From Actinomycetota bacterium (GTDB taxonomy: Bacteria; Actinomycetota; Actinomycetes; Nanopelagicales; Nanopelagicaceae), in assembly GCA_947480465.1 (NCBI GenBank), contig CANKCT010000032.1:1-7924 (forward strand): a DNA stretch of 7,924 bases, written 5' to 3'. A program made the position numbers and the translations under genes. Below, one piece after another: positions 7,890 to 7,924 of this stretch. The notes below the pieces were generated by a model, which had not been told where the DNA came from, made no database searches, and saw only the letters and a list, made by a program, of their open reading frames with translations. Position 1 is the stretch's first letter. Each line of letters starts with the position of its first letter.

Positions 7890-7924
7890 CACATCGGATC
7901 ATCATTCTTGCCTCAGGGACTGGA
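7886..7924 (+). CDS. purN: Phosphoribosylglycinamide formyltransferase, first 13 codons only, cut by window edge
   Basis: PurN transfers a formyl group from 10-formyltetrahydrofolate to GAR, the third step of purine synthesis. Only MTHRIIILASGTG is visible. This matches the PurN N-terminus, a beta strand leading to the SGxGxN phosphate-binding loop. Actinobacterial gene order also predicts purN here, normally followed by purH. The ATG overlaps the preceding stop codon as ATGA, and AGGA (7874-7877) lies 8 bases upstream, so the start is well supported. Thirteen residues alone would not be decisive; the call rests on motif plus context. Confidence 0.78.
   Translation, partial: MTHRIIILASGTG

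Noticed and set aside
1..7924. Search by eye for mobile elements, CRISPR, tRNA, phage or defence genes
   Set aside because: Nearly every base belongs to a recognisable chromosomal gene. No transposase, regularly spaced repeats, tRNA-like fold or compositional break was seen.

Overview
The window is a compact stretch of bacterial chromosome made almost entirely of housekeeping genes. The gene order pcrA - sucC - sucD - perM-like (DUF6350) - purN matches the actinobacterial order known from Mycobacterium tuberculosis (Rv0949 to Rv0956), with the intervening M. tuberculosis genes missing. The protein sequences look actinobacterial, and the DUF6350/PerM family is typical of Actinobacteria. Base composition is low for that phylum, in the low-to-mid 40s % GC by eye. 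Only about 60 bases lie outside genes. Low GC, extreme packing and actinobacterial proteins together suggest a streamlined freshwater actinobacterium of the acI / Nanopelagicales type. That placement is an inference, not something the sequence proves.

Layout. Bases 1-1095 hold the C-terminal two thirds of guaA (GMP synthase), cut by the left edge. It is followed almost without a gap by a secreted cyclophilin-type peptidyl-prolyl isomerase (1098-1739). A PIG-L/LmbE-family deacetylase lies on the minus strand (1736-2461), and its stop codon overlaps the isomerase stop. A 26-base gap separates it from the divergent helicase gene pcrA/uvrD (2488-4728). After a 31-base spacer comes a tightly packed plus-strand run: sucC (4760-5923), sucD (5924-6805), a perM-like membrane protein gene (6810-7889) and the first 13 codons of purN (7886-7924), cut by the right edge.

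How the genes fit together. GuaA and PurN are both purine biosynthesis enzymes. SucC and SucD are the two subunits of succinyl-CoA synthetase, and their zero-base junction suits equimolar translation. PcrA is a DNA repair and transcription-associated helicase. The PerM-like protein is probably linked to the cell envelope or division. The cyclophilin acts outside the cytoplasmic membrane. The substrate of the PIG-L enzyme cannot be told from the sequence.

I found no mobile element, CRISPR array, tRNA, rRNA, phage gene or defence system. I do not think the window contains a novel system. The points worth a second look are small: the 26-base divergent promoter gap with apparently leaderless starts, a short inverted repeat ahead of sucC, interlocked convergent stops, and an uncharacterised PIG-L enzyme.
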